This document shows, one piece after another, positions 9,401-16,195 of a DNA stretch of 49,000 nucleotides; position 1 is the stretch's first letter; every line of letters begins with the position of its first letter. This stretch comes from JABCPE02 sp963530895 (lineage in GTDB: Bacteria > Bacteroidota > Bacteroidia > Flavobacteriales > Weeksellaceae): the NCBI GenBank assembly GCA_963530895.1, contig CAUSFO010000004.1, forward strand, positions 1-49,000, given 5' to 3'. The notes beneath the pieces were generated by a model. It made no database searches, had not been told where the DNA came from, and was given only the letters and a program-made list of their open reading frames with translations. Position numbers and translations under genes: made by a program.

Positions 9401-9567
9401 GACCAGACCGCGTCATAAAAACGGATGAGGGCTACATTATCGTTGATTTCAAAACAGGTGAAGAAAAAAGAGAAAAACACCAAAAACAGGTGACAGATTA
9501 CCAAAACGCCTTAGAAAAAACAGGCAAAAAGGTAATAGAAACAAAGCTTATTTATTTTGATGAATAG
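6406..9567 (+). CDS. AddA/RecB-type UvrD-family helicase-nuclease
   Basis: Superfamily 1 helicase fused to a RecB-type nuclease, 1053 residues, for double-strand-break end processing. Walker A is ASAGSGKTY (Lys16). Walker B is FFDEFQDTSALQW near residue 400, followed by VGDPKQSIYRFRGGE near 430, MTIHKAKGLEFPVVFLP near 745, and ATTRP near 823. The C terminus has DRVIKTDEGYIIVDFKTG near 1010, which fits the PD-(D/E)XK nuclease motif, then a QVTDYQNAL segment typical of the RecB nuclease domain. The ATG at 6406 places the Walker A motif at the very N terminus, as in AddA relatives. An AddB-like partner would be expected but is not in the window. Confidence 0.88.
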   Translation: MKSTYTVINASAGSGKTYTLVQRLLMLCLENPSEPDAVRHIIALTFTNKAANEMKERILQWLGKFTAENYAQCQELLDIQEKFRQQGKNIPINELHRRSQAVLDYILHHYSMLNIGTIDKFNSKLVRSFSYELGLAQNFNLEIQPEPYLIEAVDQMLDKIGGDKKVSETFIDFVNYSLDNNERVNLSQTLYQSAKEFVKDIHYKRLLENKDFDWEAYENTKNNIRKNLTEIKKDSVKIAQDTISLIKERGLEIEDFSGGGKKSIAKFFHEVAKFYNKERKDFPFPSNEESALAVFEKGASSKSKQKEQDIFDILSFLMESRRKLISNYILMQKKEKILHALLPLRVNKEIQDELAKIEEENDLVLLSKFNIIINENLKNEPSAFIYEKVGTRYLHYFFDEFQDTSALQWQNFLPLRDHTISSDNTSFTLVGDPKQSIYRFRGGESQLMLNIINHKENAPVPANVISLKENYRSARNIVRFNNELYQYISELGDFEHKKIFGEKAQQEAKTNIDGRVRVNLIENAKKEDFYQDTADQMQQDIQQCLDNGFRFSDITILCRGNNDIFNYSQLLGSREVLYNGEKTFIKTISERGLTLNLSKTLNALIEFLNWTATPKSKKFLVMLFYYLNDLGRIKIHDFSVEMLEILAIEEQKELFDFIKKRYNLDLAHSHIPNLNLYNFIEHFVYEFSVEDKEMDFILNFLEMLYGFSQNTGMTLKDFLKFWEEEGQNISIQASENIDAVQIMTIHKAKGLEFPVVFLPMENKSQDSKFTEWYDLEGENALSAVNISGFDKGLEIYDEDIQIFNSENVYKNFIDRLCVQYVATTRPVEQLFLYLQKPSNSANHLEIFDFVDQYNTENVDNFDLFETNEELLRKKTKQKKKEWATMNISSIHKQGESLANIQIATPSKSYQKRKEKTRMGLLIHDILAKINHRDDMEKVLDSFFRLGTITEKEKEIIIKRISPVLNDEKYAPYFSGNEKEIINEREILVTLEDGEQKFYRPDRVIKTDEGYIIVDFKTGEEKREKHQKQVTDYQNALEKTGKKVIETKLIYFDE

Positions 9568-9591
9568 TTTTAACCAAAAAAAAATAACATT

Positions 9592-10476
9592 ATGAAAGAT
9601 TCCCTAATGGGTATAGAAATAGAAAAAGTATTAGAAAACTGGGAAGTATCCATCATGCATTTCCTGCCAAAGATGGTAGAGGCTGTTATTGTCCTTATTT
9701 TGTTTATCTTTTTAGCCAAAATAGCCAAAAGAATCAGTCGCCGAGCTTTCAAGGTTCATACAAACATTGCTCATATCATCGCTTCTACGGTTTATTGTTT
9801 CTTCCTGTTTTCAGGAGTTTATCTCGCTTTGGAGCTTTTGGGACTAGACAAAGTTTTCTCGCATCTGCTTGCAGGAGCTGGAATTGTGGGAATTATCGCT
9901 GGTTTTGCGTTCAAAGATGTAGCGTCTAATATTTTTGCGGGACTGCTTCTGAAAACCCACAGCCCATACAAGGAGGGCGACTGGGTGGAGATAGATGATA
10001 AATACGGCATTGTCACGCAGGTAAGTCTGATAACTACAACCATAAGAACCATTCCTGGGCAGGATGTTTTTATCCCAAATCAAATTATTTACAGCGGAAC
10101 ATTTACCAATTATTCAACTTTGAAAAAAAGGAGAATCATTCTAAAAACAGGCGTTTCTTTTGGAGATGATTTGGAGTTTGTGCAGGCTACCGCTCTTGAT
10201 GAAATTAAGAAAATAGAAACCTTACTTCCTGATGAAAAAGTGGATTTGTATTTCACAAATATCGGAAATTCTACACTTGATTTTGTACTTCGGTTTTGGA
10301 TAAAATTTGAGACCAATGATGATTTCTACGAAGCTATGAACGAGGCCATCATACGGATAAAAAAACGATTTGACAAGGAAGACATTTGTCTAGCCTACCC
10401 AGTTACTACGCTGGATTTTGGTGTAAAAGGCGGTGTAAATATCTTTGATAAAGAAATAAAAATCAATAAAAACTAA
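9592..10476 (+). CDS. MscS-family mechanosensitive ion channel
   Basis: Small-conductance mechanosensitive channel, 294 residues, opening under hypo-osmotic stress in the inner membrane. Three N-terminal membrane helices are visible at about residues 27-48, 62-83 and 88-110. The last is the pore helix, with the Gly/Ala pattern LLAGAGIVGIIAGFAFKDVASNIFAG. The soluble MscS beta domain follows (YKEGDWVEIDDKYGIVTQVSLITTTIRT, then DVFIPNQIIYSG) and a C-terminal alpha/beta domain. The gene starts 24 bases after the helicase stop and is probably co-transcribed with it. It converges with the glycosyltransferase gene at a 10-base gap. Confidence 0.92.
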   Translation: MKDSLMGIEIEKVLENWEVSIMHFLPKMVEAVIVLILFIFLAKIAKRISRRAFKVHTNIAHIIASTVYCFFLFSGVYLALELLGLDKVFSHLLAGAGIVGIIAGFAFKDVASNIFAGLLLKTHSPYKEGDWVEIDDKYGIVTQVSLITTTIRTIPGQDVFIPNQIIYSGTFTNYSTLKKRRIILKTGVSFGDDLEFVQATALDEIKKIETLLPDEKVDLYFTNIGNSTLDFVLRFWIKFETNDDFYEAMNEAIIRIKKRFDKEDICLAYPVTTLDFGVKGGVNIFDKEIKINKN

Positions 10477-10486
10477 ATCTTTTCCT

Positions 10487-11479
10487 TTAATAAAAATGTG
10501 TAGGAAAAGCCTTTTTAGGCGTTTGGTTTAAGATGTTTAGTTTTACCCAAGAATAAAGAAATCCCCATCCGTAGGAAAACATCTGGACATAAGTGGTGAC
10601 AATGGTCAGCACCGAAATCGGCAGGCTTTTCATCTTAAATAAAGAATGTGCAAATATCAATAAAGTATAAAAAGCATACAGCAGAAGCGGTATTTTTGTC
10701 CAAAAAACAAGCAAAAGACTTCCTAAAAATCCTAACAAAAACAAGGACGGAAACCAAAAAGTAGGTTTCGTATATTGAGGGTGCCGCTGGTTGAGAATAG
10801 GTCTGGCAACACCAAACTGATAGACTTGTTTTGAGAATTTTTTCAGGCTCGTTCGCCGTTTGTGATAGACTGCTATATTTTCGTAAAAACAAGTACTGAA
10901 GCCATTTTCCCAAAGCCTCATGGAAAGGTCTGGATCTTCGCCGATTCTCATATCCGAGAAACCTCCCACCGCCGAAAACACCGCCTTATTGACTCCCATG
11001 TTGAAACTTCTGGGCTGAAATTTACTGACTGCTTTCTTGCTTCCACGAATTCCACCCGTTGTAAAAACCGAAGTCATAGAATAGGAAATTGCCTTTTGTA
11101 GATTGGAGAAGTTTTCATCAGCTTTATCCGCTCCACCAAAGGCGTTTGTCGGTTCGGTTTGGAGATTATTTTTAATGTTTTTAATGTAATCGCTTGGGAC
11201 AACTACATCGCTATCCAAGAAAACCAGCCAGCTGTTTTTAGCTCGTTCTGCTCCGTAATTTCGGCTAAGCCCTGGCCCTGAATTTTGTTTTTTGAAATAC
11301 TGAATGTTTAGTTTCCCTTGATACAAATCCACCACAGGAAGCAGCTCCACGGAAGAGCCGTCATCTACTATGACTATTTCAAAGTCTTTGTCTTCCTGAA
11401 CAAGAAGCGAGTCCAGCAGTTCTGTGAGTTCGTCCCTGCGGTTATAGATAGCAACGATGATGGAAATAGAAACATCCAC
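10487..11479 (-). CDS. Family 2 glycosyltransferase with C-terminal membrane segments
   Basis: GT-A fold inverting glycosyltransferase, 330 residues. The N terminus shows SIIVAIYNRRDEL and IVIVDDGSS for nucleotide-sugar binding. The DxD-type metal site is VFLDSDVVVPSDY, and GEDPDLSMRLW supplies the acidic catalytic residue. Hydrophobic stretches at about residues 245-262, 264-282 and 290-312 anchor it to the membrane. The donor and acceptor are unknown. The only in-frame start is GTG at 11479; an upstream in-frame stop excludes longer forms. It is separated from infB by a terminator and probably has its own promoter at 11496. It is not adjacent to the polysaccharide operon, and the rimP-nusA-infB genes lie between. 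Confidence 0.85.
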   Translation of the reverse strand: MDVSISIIVAIYNRRDELTELLDSLLVQEDKDFEIVIVDDGSSVELLPVVDLYQGKLNIQYFKKQNSGPGLSRNYGAERAKNSWLVFLDSDVVVPSDYIKNIKNNLQTEPTNAFGGADKADENFSNLQKAISYSMTSVFTTGGIRGSKKAVSKFQPRSFNMGVNKAVFSAVGGFSDMRIGEDPDLSMRLWENGFSTCFYENIAVYHKRRTSLKKFSKQVYQFGVARPILNQRHPQYTKPTFWFPSLFLLGFLGSLLLVFWTKIPLLLYAFYTLLIFAHSLFKMKSLPISVLTIVTTYVQMFSYGWGFLYSWVKLNILNQTPKKAFPTHFY

Positions 11480-11495
11480 GATTTTATTTTTTTAG

Positions 11496-11503
11496 CAAAA
11501 ATA
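11496..11503 (-). promoter_or_regulatory. Probable -7 element for the GT2 gene
   Basis: TATTTTTG on the minus strand fits TAnnTTTG and lies between the infB terminator and the GTG start at 11479. The predicted leader is only about 10 bases. No good -33 element is visible because the terminator occupies that position. Confidence 0.4.
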
Positions 11504-11522
11504 ACTAAATCCATCCATAAAT

Positions 11523-11561
11523 GAAAAAACTTTGACAAAAGAGTCTTGCCAAAGTTTTTTC
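11523..11561 (-). terminator. Intrinsic terminator after infB
   Basis: A 12-bp inverted repeat (GAAAAAACTTTG at 11523-11534, CAAAGTTTTTTC at 11550-11561) with a 15-base loop that can partly pair further. On the minus strand the 3' arm supplies a T run. It lies 18 bases after the infB stop and ends the rimP-nusA-infB operon. Confidence 0.8.
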
Positions 11562-11578
11562 TACTAATCTAATAAAAT

Positions 11579-14215
11579 TTATTTCAGTTTTTTCTTAATC
11601 GCTACTTCTTCGTAGATTTCAAGAAGGTCACCTACTTCTATATCGTTATAGCCTTTTAGGTTAAGACCACATTCATAGCCTTTGGTTACTTCTTTCACAT
11701 CATCTTTGTAGCGTTTAAGGCTTTCCAGCTCGCCATCGTATTTCACGATTCCGTCTCTCAATAGACGAACTTTAGAGTTTCTTGTCACCTTACCAGAAAG
11801 CACCATACATCCTGCGATACTTCCCACTTTAGAGATTTTGAACACCTCACGGATTTCTACATTACCCACCACTTGCTCTCTAATCTCTGGCGAAAGCATT
11901 CCTTCCATAGCTTCTTTCACATCATCTATGGCATCGTAGATTACGGAATAAGTTCTGATTTCTATCTCTTCTTTCTCTGCAAGGTCTTTTGCATTTGCTC
12001 CAGCTCTTACATTAAATCCGATAACGATAGCATCCGAAGCTGTTGCAAGCAAGATGTCGCTCTCTGTAATCTGCCCTACACCTTTGTGAAGGATATTGAT
12101 TTGAATTTCCTCTGTTGATAATCTCTGAAGCATATCCGTAAGGGCTTCTACAGAACCATCCACATCTCCTTTTAGGATAATGTTCAGCTCTTTGAAATCT
12201 CCAAGGGCTATTCTTCGTCCGATTTCGTCCAGAGTCAAATGTTTCTTCGTTCTTATTGTCTGCTCTCTTTGGAGCTGTTCTCTCTTATTTGCAATAGATT
12301 TTGCTTCTCTTTCATCTTCATAAACCTTAAATTTATCCCCTGCCGTAGGCGCTCCATCTAAACCTAAGATTGTCACTGGTGTAGAAGGTCCTACTTTCTG
12401 AAGGTTATGCCCTCTTTCATCCAGCATAGCTTTTACTTTACCATGGTTTTTCCCAGCAAGGACATAATCTCCTACTTTGAGTGTTCCTGTCTGAACTAAA
12501 AGTGTAGAAACATACCCTCTTCCTTTATCCAAAGATGCCTCTATCACTACCCCAGATGCTGGTTTATTAGGATTGGCTTTCAATTCTAATAAATCTGCTT
12601 GAAGGAGAACTTTATCTAAAAGTAAATCTACATTATTACCAAATTTAGCTGAAATCTCCTGCGACTGAACATTTCCTCCCCATTCTTCCACCAAGATATT
12701 CAATCCTGAAAGCTGCTCTCGGATTTTATCTGGATTGGCATTAGGTTTATCTACTTTGTTTAATGCTATAATCATAGGTACGCCTGCCGCCTGCGCGTGG
12801 GAAATCGCCTCTTTGGTCTGTGGCATCACCTCATCATCGGCTGCGATAACGATGATTGCTACATCCGTTACCTGCGCACCTCTGGCTCTCATCGCGGTAA
12901 ACGCCTCGTGACCAGGAGTATCTAGGAAAGTAATGTGTCTGCCATTCTCCAGCTGTACGCTGTACGCACCGATATGCTGGGTAATTCCTCCCGACTCACC
13001 AGCGATAACATTCGTTTTTCTGATGTAGTCCAGTAATGATGTCTTACCATGGTCCACATGCCCCATTACGGTAACAATAGGTGCTCTTGGTAATAAATCT
13101 TCTTCGCTGTCTTCTGCTTCCTCTTCTAAGTTATCTTCCAAATCAGCGTCAGAAAATTCTATTTTATAACCAAATTCATCCGCTACCAATGTCAGGATAT
13201 CGGCTTCCAATCTCTGGTTCATGGTTACCATTACCCCAAGTGAGAAACATGCAGAGATAACCTCCGTAGGGTTCACATCCATAAGAGCCGCAAGCTCGTT
13301 CACGGTGATAAACTCGGTAACTTTCAGAGTTTTATCTTGTGCTTCTAGCTCCTGCTGAAGCTCATCTTGCTCTCTACGGAAATTTCTTTTTTCTTTTCTG
13401 TATTTAGCTCCTTTGGACTTACCGCCTTTGTTAGTAAGTTTTTCCAAAGTTTCTTTGATTTGATTTTTTACCTGCTCATCTGTAAGCTCCACAGGCATTA
13501 CTCGCTCTCTCTTTCCTCCTTTTTTGCCTCCTTTATCGCGGTTTCCTCCTTGTGGTTTGTCTTTAGCAAATTTTTTATCCGCTCCTGCTTTGTTATTGGC
13601 TGGTTTAGCATCCTCTCCAGCAGGTTTTTGGATTCTTTTTCTTTGTTTCTTCTTGTCAGCAGGTTTTGGTTTTGTTTCAAACTGAGACAAATCTATTTTT
13701 TCGGTCTGAAGGATTTTTGGCCCGTCTAGTTTTTGATATTTTGTTTCTATCTTTTCTGGTTCAGAAGATTCTTCAATATCCACAGCAGGTTTTGCCTCTA
13801 CCTTAGGCTCTGCTTTTGGTTTTGGCTCAGCCTTAGGTTCAGTTTTTTTCTCTTTTGTAGTTTCTGGTTTAGGAGCTGCTGCTTCCACTTCTTTTTCCTT
13901 TTTAGGCTTCACCTCCAGATCTATTTTGCCTATAATCTTTGTTTTAGGAGCTTGAGCCTTAATCACTTCAGGAGCTTTTGGTTCTTCTGTTTCTAATTTC
14001 ACCTCTGGAACTTTAGAAATCACCACCTCCTGTGAAGCCTCTTTCTGCTTCTTATCAGCTGCAAATTCCTGCTCTAATGCGGAGAAAGCCTCTGCTTCCA
14101 ACAACACATTGGGATTGCTGTCAATCTCAAACCCTTTACTCTGCAAAAACTCTACTGCCCTTGGAATGGAAATATTAAGTTCCTTTGCTGCTTTATTTAA
14201 TCTGATTTTTGGCAT
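11579..14215 (-). CDS. infB: Translation initiation factor IF-2
   Basis: GTPase that places initiator tRNA on the 30S subunit and promotes subunit joining. Domains in order: an N-terminal IF2 domain (MPKIRLNKAAKELNISI), a Lys/Glu/Pro-rich linker from about 65 to 275, a second IF2_N-like segment (VTEFITVNELAALMDV) near 300, and the G domain with GHVDHGKTSLLD (G1, near 383), DTPGHEAFTAM (G3), NKVDK (G4) and SAKFG (G5). Domains II-IV follow, ending near KGYECGLNLKGYNDIEVGDLLEI. The length of 878 residues is usual for this phylum. It is the third gene of the rimP-nusA-infB operon, and the 78-base gap upstream holds a small hairpin. Confidence 0.97.
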   Translation of the reverse strand: MPKIRLNKAAKELNISIPRAVEFLQSKGFEIDSNPNVLLEAEAFSALEQEFAADKKQKEASQEVVISKVPEVKLETEEPKAPEVIKAQAPKTKIIGKIDLEVKPKKEKEVEAAAPKPETTKEKKTEPKAEPKPKAEPKVEAKPAVDIEESSEPEKIETKYQKLDGPKILQTEKIDLSQFETKPKPADKKKQRKRIQKPAGEDAKPANNKAGADKKFAKDKPQGGNRDKGGKKGGKRERVMPVELTDEQVKNQIKETLEKLTNKGGKSKGAKYRKEKRNFRREQDELQQELEAQDKTLKVTEFITVNELAALMDVNPTEVISACFSLGVMVTMNQRLEADILTLVADEFGYKIEFSDADLEDNLEEEAEDSEEDLLPRAPIVTVMGHVDHGKTSLLDYIRKTNVIAGESGGITQHIGAYSVQLENGRHITFLDTPGHEAFTAMRARGAQVTDVAIIVIAADDEVMPQTKEAISHAQAAGVPMIIALNKVDKPNANPDKIREQLSGLNILVEEWGGNVQSQEISAKFGNNVDLLLDKVLLQADLLELKANPNKPASGVVIEASLDKGRGYVSTLLVQTGTLKVGDYVLAGKNHGKVKAMLDERGHNLQKVGPSTPVTILGLDGAPTAGDKFKVYEDEREAKSIANKREQLQREQTIRTKKHLTLDEIGRRIALGDFKELNIILKGDVDGSVEALTDMLQRLSTEEIQINILHKGVGQITESDILLATASDAIVIGFNVRAGANAKDLAEKEEIEIRTYSVIYDAIDDVKEAMEGMLSPEIREQVVGNVEIREVFKISKVGSIAGCMVLSGKVTRNSKVRLLRDGIVKYDGELESLKRYKDDVKEVTKGYECGLNLKGYNDIEVGDLLEIYEEVAIKKKLK

Positions 14216-14229
14216 ATTTTTACTTTTTG

Positions 14230-14246
14230 TTCAGCAAAAAGCTGAA
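14230..14246 (-). promoter_or_regulatory. Hairpin just upstream of the infB start
   Basis: A perfect 6-bp inverted repeat (TTCAGC/GCTGAA) with a five-base loop that reads TTTTT on the infB strand, ending 15 bases before the infB ATG. It is followed by A-rich sequence, not T, so it is not a terminator. It could mask or present the infB initiation region, or be chance. No function is proven. Confidence 0.35.
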
Positions 14247-14293
14247 TACTTTTGTTTTTTTGTTTATTCTATTATATTTTAGACAAAGAAGAT

Positions 14294-15526
14294 TTATTCC
14301 AATTCTTCTCTCAAGATTTTCTTAACATCTTCTATTGTCTCTTCTTCTAAATCTACTAAGTTGAGCAATACATCTGTATCCTTGTCTAGGATACTTCTCG
14401 CTGTATCCAATCCTACTTTTGTAAATTCATCTATAATCCACTGCTCGATTTCATCATCAAACTCTTTCAGCTCTACATCATCATCTTCTTGTTTTTCTCT
14501 ATATACATCTATTTCATAATCTGTAAGCCAAGAAGCTAGTTTGATGTTTTGCCCTTGTTTTCCGATGATTTTTGAAATTTCCTCTACTGGAGCATATACT
14601 AGTGCGTAGTGGTCTTCTTCATTGATTTCCACCTTGTTGATTTCCACACCTCCTAGTGCTCTTTTCACCAAAACTTCTGGGTTTTTAGACCACTGGATCA
14701 CATCGATGTTTTCATTTCTAAGCTCTCTCACCACACCGTGAATTCTAGAACCTTTCACACCTACACAAGCGCCCACAGGATCTATTCTTTCGTCCAAGGC
14801 ATCTACAGCGATTTTCGCTTTTTCACCTGGGATTCTTACCGCTTTTTTCAAGATGATAGTTCCATCCAATATTTCTGGAATTTCTAATTCTAAAAGTTTT
14901 TCCAAAAACTTAGGCGCCGTTCTTGAAACGATAATCTGAGGTTTAGAACCTTTGAAATCAACTTTCTCAATCACCGCTCTGACGCTTTCTCCTTTCTTGA
15001 AGAAATCTGTCGGAATCTGGTTTTCTTTTGGTAAAATGTATTCATTCCCTTCATCATCCAAGATGATAACCTGCTTACCACGGATGTGGTGCACCTCTCC
15101 TACAATCACTTCACCTATTCTATCCTTGAACATCTCATACATTGCAGCATTATTATGCTCTTGTAATTTTGTTGCCAAAATTTGTTTCAATGTCAAGATA
15201 TTTCTTCTACCAAGCTGAGCCAGTGGGATTTCTTGGGTAAACTCCTCTCCCACCTCGAATGTAGGGTCTATTTTTTTCGCTTCAGAAATTTCTATTTCCA
15301 AATCGTCGTCTTCTGACATCTGGTCTTCAACGATTTTTTTATTCAAAAATATCTGAAAATCACCTTTATCAGGGTTTACAATTACATCAAAATGGTCATC
15401 AGAATCGTATCTTTTTTTCAGCAAGGTTTTTAGCGAATCTTCTATGATCGCCATCAAATCTATCTTACTAATCCCTTTTTCATCTTTAAAATCACCAAAA
15501 GATTCGATTAATGCTAAATTATCCAT
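14294..15526 (-). CDS. nusA: Transcription termination/antitermination factor NusA
   Basis: RNA polymerase-binding elongation factor controlling pausing, termination and antitermination. Order of domains: N-terminal polymerase-binding domain (about 1-130), S1 domain (VGEVHHIRGKQVIILDDEG onward), then KH1 (DPVGACVGVKGSRIHGVVREL) and KH2 (EISKIIGKQGQNIKLASWL). After KH2 there is only a short acidic tail, without the acidic repeats of the E. coli protein; this is normal for the phylum. The length of 410 residues fits. It lies 24 bases after rimP and 78 bases before infB. Confidence 0.97.
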   Translation of the reverse strand: MDNLALIESFGDFKDEKGISKIDLMAIIEDSLKTLLKKRYDSDDHFDVIVNPDKGDFQIFLNKKIVEDQMSEDDDLEIEISEAKKIDPTFEVGEEFTQEIPLAQLGRRNILTLKQILATKLQEHNNAAMYEMFKDRIGEVIVGEVHHIRGKQVIILDDEGNEYILPKENQIPTDFFKKGESVRAVIEKVDFKGSKPQIIVSRTAPKFLEKLLELEIPEILDGTIILKKAVRIPGEKAKIAVDALDERIDPVGACVGVKGSRIHGVVRELRNENIDVIQWSKNPEVLVKRALGGVEINKVEINEEDHYALVYAPVEEISKIIGKQGQNIKLASWLTDYEIDVYREKQEDDDVELKEFDDEIEQWIIDEFTKVGLDTARSILDKDTDVLLNLVDLEEETIEDVKKILREELE

Positions 15527-15550
15527 ATTTTTTTACTTTGACTAAAATTT

Positions 15551-16018
15551 TTAAAACTTAATTACTATCATTGCTCTCTTTATGCTTTGGTAAGGGATTT
15601 CCCTTTGTTCCTCCACATCTTCTTTTCCTTTTCCTACGAGTTTTGGCCTTCTATACCTCAGCATCAAAACTATTTTTTCTTCATCGGCTTCCAGTAGTTC
15701 TCCCTTAATCACTTCGCCTTTCTCTGTCGTGACTTCAAGCTCCCTTCCTACATTCTTCTTGTATTGTCTTGGTAATTTGAGTGGCTCGCTCAGTCCTGCA
15801 CTCATCACCTGAAGAGAAAAATCCACCTCTTCCCTGTCCAAATTAAACTCTATCGCCCTGCTGGCATCTAAACAATCCTGAATAGAAAGTGACTCATCTC
15901 CATCCAAAATAACCACCACATCATTTCCTGCAGATATTTTCAAATCAACCAAATAAATATCTTTTCTTTCCTCTAAAAATGCCTGTATCAGCTCTTCTAC
16001 CCTTGTCTTAAAATCCAT
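15551..16018 (-). CDS. rimP: Ribosome maturation factor RimP
   Basis: Assembly factor for the 30S subunit, 155 residues. The N-terminal domain contains VDLKISAGNDVVVILDGDESLSIQDCLDASRAI and SLQVMSAGLSEPLKLPRQYKKNVGREL, which carries the conserved (S/V)-SPG-like turn as MSAG. The C-terminal SH3-like domain contains the segment KGELLEADEEKIVL. It is first in the rimP-nusA-infB operon, the same order as in many bacteria. The ATG at 16018 is overlapped by the end of a short upstream frame in another register, and a terminator-like hairpin lies 24-50 bases upstream, so expression may be attenuated. Confidence 0.95.
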   Translation of the reverse strand: MDFKTRVEELIQAFLEERKDIYLVDLKISAGNDVVVILDGDESLSIQDCLDASRAIEFNLDREEVDFSLQVMSAGLSEPLKLPRQYKKNVGRELEVTTEKGEVIKGELLEADEEKIVLMLRYRRPKLVGKGKEDVEEQREIPYQSIKRAMIVIKF

Positions 16019-16074
16019 ATTTCTTTAATTTCAGGATATATAAAAAAGGCCTTCCTTTGAAGCCTTTTCATCAT
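15997..16074 (-). CDS. Candidate leader peptide (uORF) upstream of rimP
   Basis: A 25-codon open frame beginning ATG ATG AAA AGG (MMKRLQRKAFF...) and ending TAG at 15997-15999, overlapping the rimP start by 22 bases in a different frame. It starts about 15 bases after the predicted transcription start. The terminator-like hairpin at 16042-16068 lies wholly within codons 3-11, so a ribosome on this frame would melt it. I see no homology. The claim rests on position, and translation is unproven. Confidence 0.35.
   Translation of the reverse strand: MMKRLQRKAFFIYPEIKEIWILRQG
16042..16068 (-). promoter_or_regulatory. Terminator-like hairpin in the rimP leader (possible attenuator)
   Basis: On the minus strand AAAAGGC plus TTC pairs with GAA plus GCCTTTT (one G bulge, four-base loop AAAG), followed by TT, A and a TATAT run. 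It has the form of an intrinsic terminator but lies between the rimP promoter (16095-16126) and the rimP ATG (16018), so it does not close any upstream gene. It could act as a conditional terminator, or stop antisense transcription. Confidence 0.5.
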
Positions 16075-16094
16075 TATTCCCGTAAATCCGTCTG

Positions 16095-16126
16095 CAAATT
16101 TAAGAAAATTATTCATTTATAGCAAA
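16095..16126 (-). promoter_or_regulatory. Promoter of the rimP-nusA-infB operon
   Basis: On the minus strand TTTG (16123-16126), a 20-base spacer and TAAATTTG (16095-16102) match both elements of the Bacteroidota promoter. Transcription would start near 16090, giving a leader of about 70 bases before rimP. Confidence 0.7.
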
Positions 16127-16162
16127 TTATCGCCGAAAAGATTTTATTTCACTAAAAAACAT

Positions 16163-16170
16163 TACCTTTG
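16163..16170 (+). promoter_or_regulatory. Probable -7 element of the polysaccharide operon promoter
   Basis: TACCTTTG fits TAnnTTTG, 26 bases before the ugd ATG. The upstream -33 position holds only T-rich sequence with no clear TTTG. No other promoter-like match was noticed ahead of the eleven plus-strand genes. Confidence 0.5.
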
Positions 16171-16195
16171 TAGATTGAAAAGATTTTTATACTAA

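Noticed and set aside
10479..10509. 8-bp inverted repeat (CTTTTCCT/AGGAAAAG) at the convergent ends of the MscS and GT2 genes
   Set aside because: The loop is 15 bases, the right arm lies inside the glycosyltransferase coding sequence, and no T tract follows on either strand, so I do not call it a terminator.
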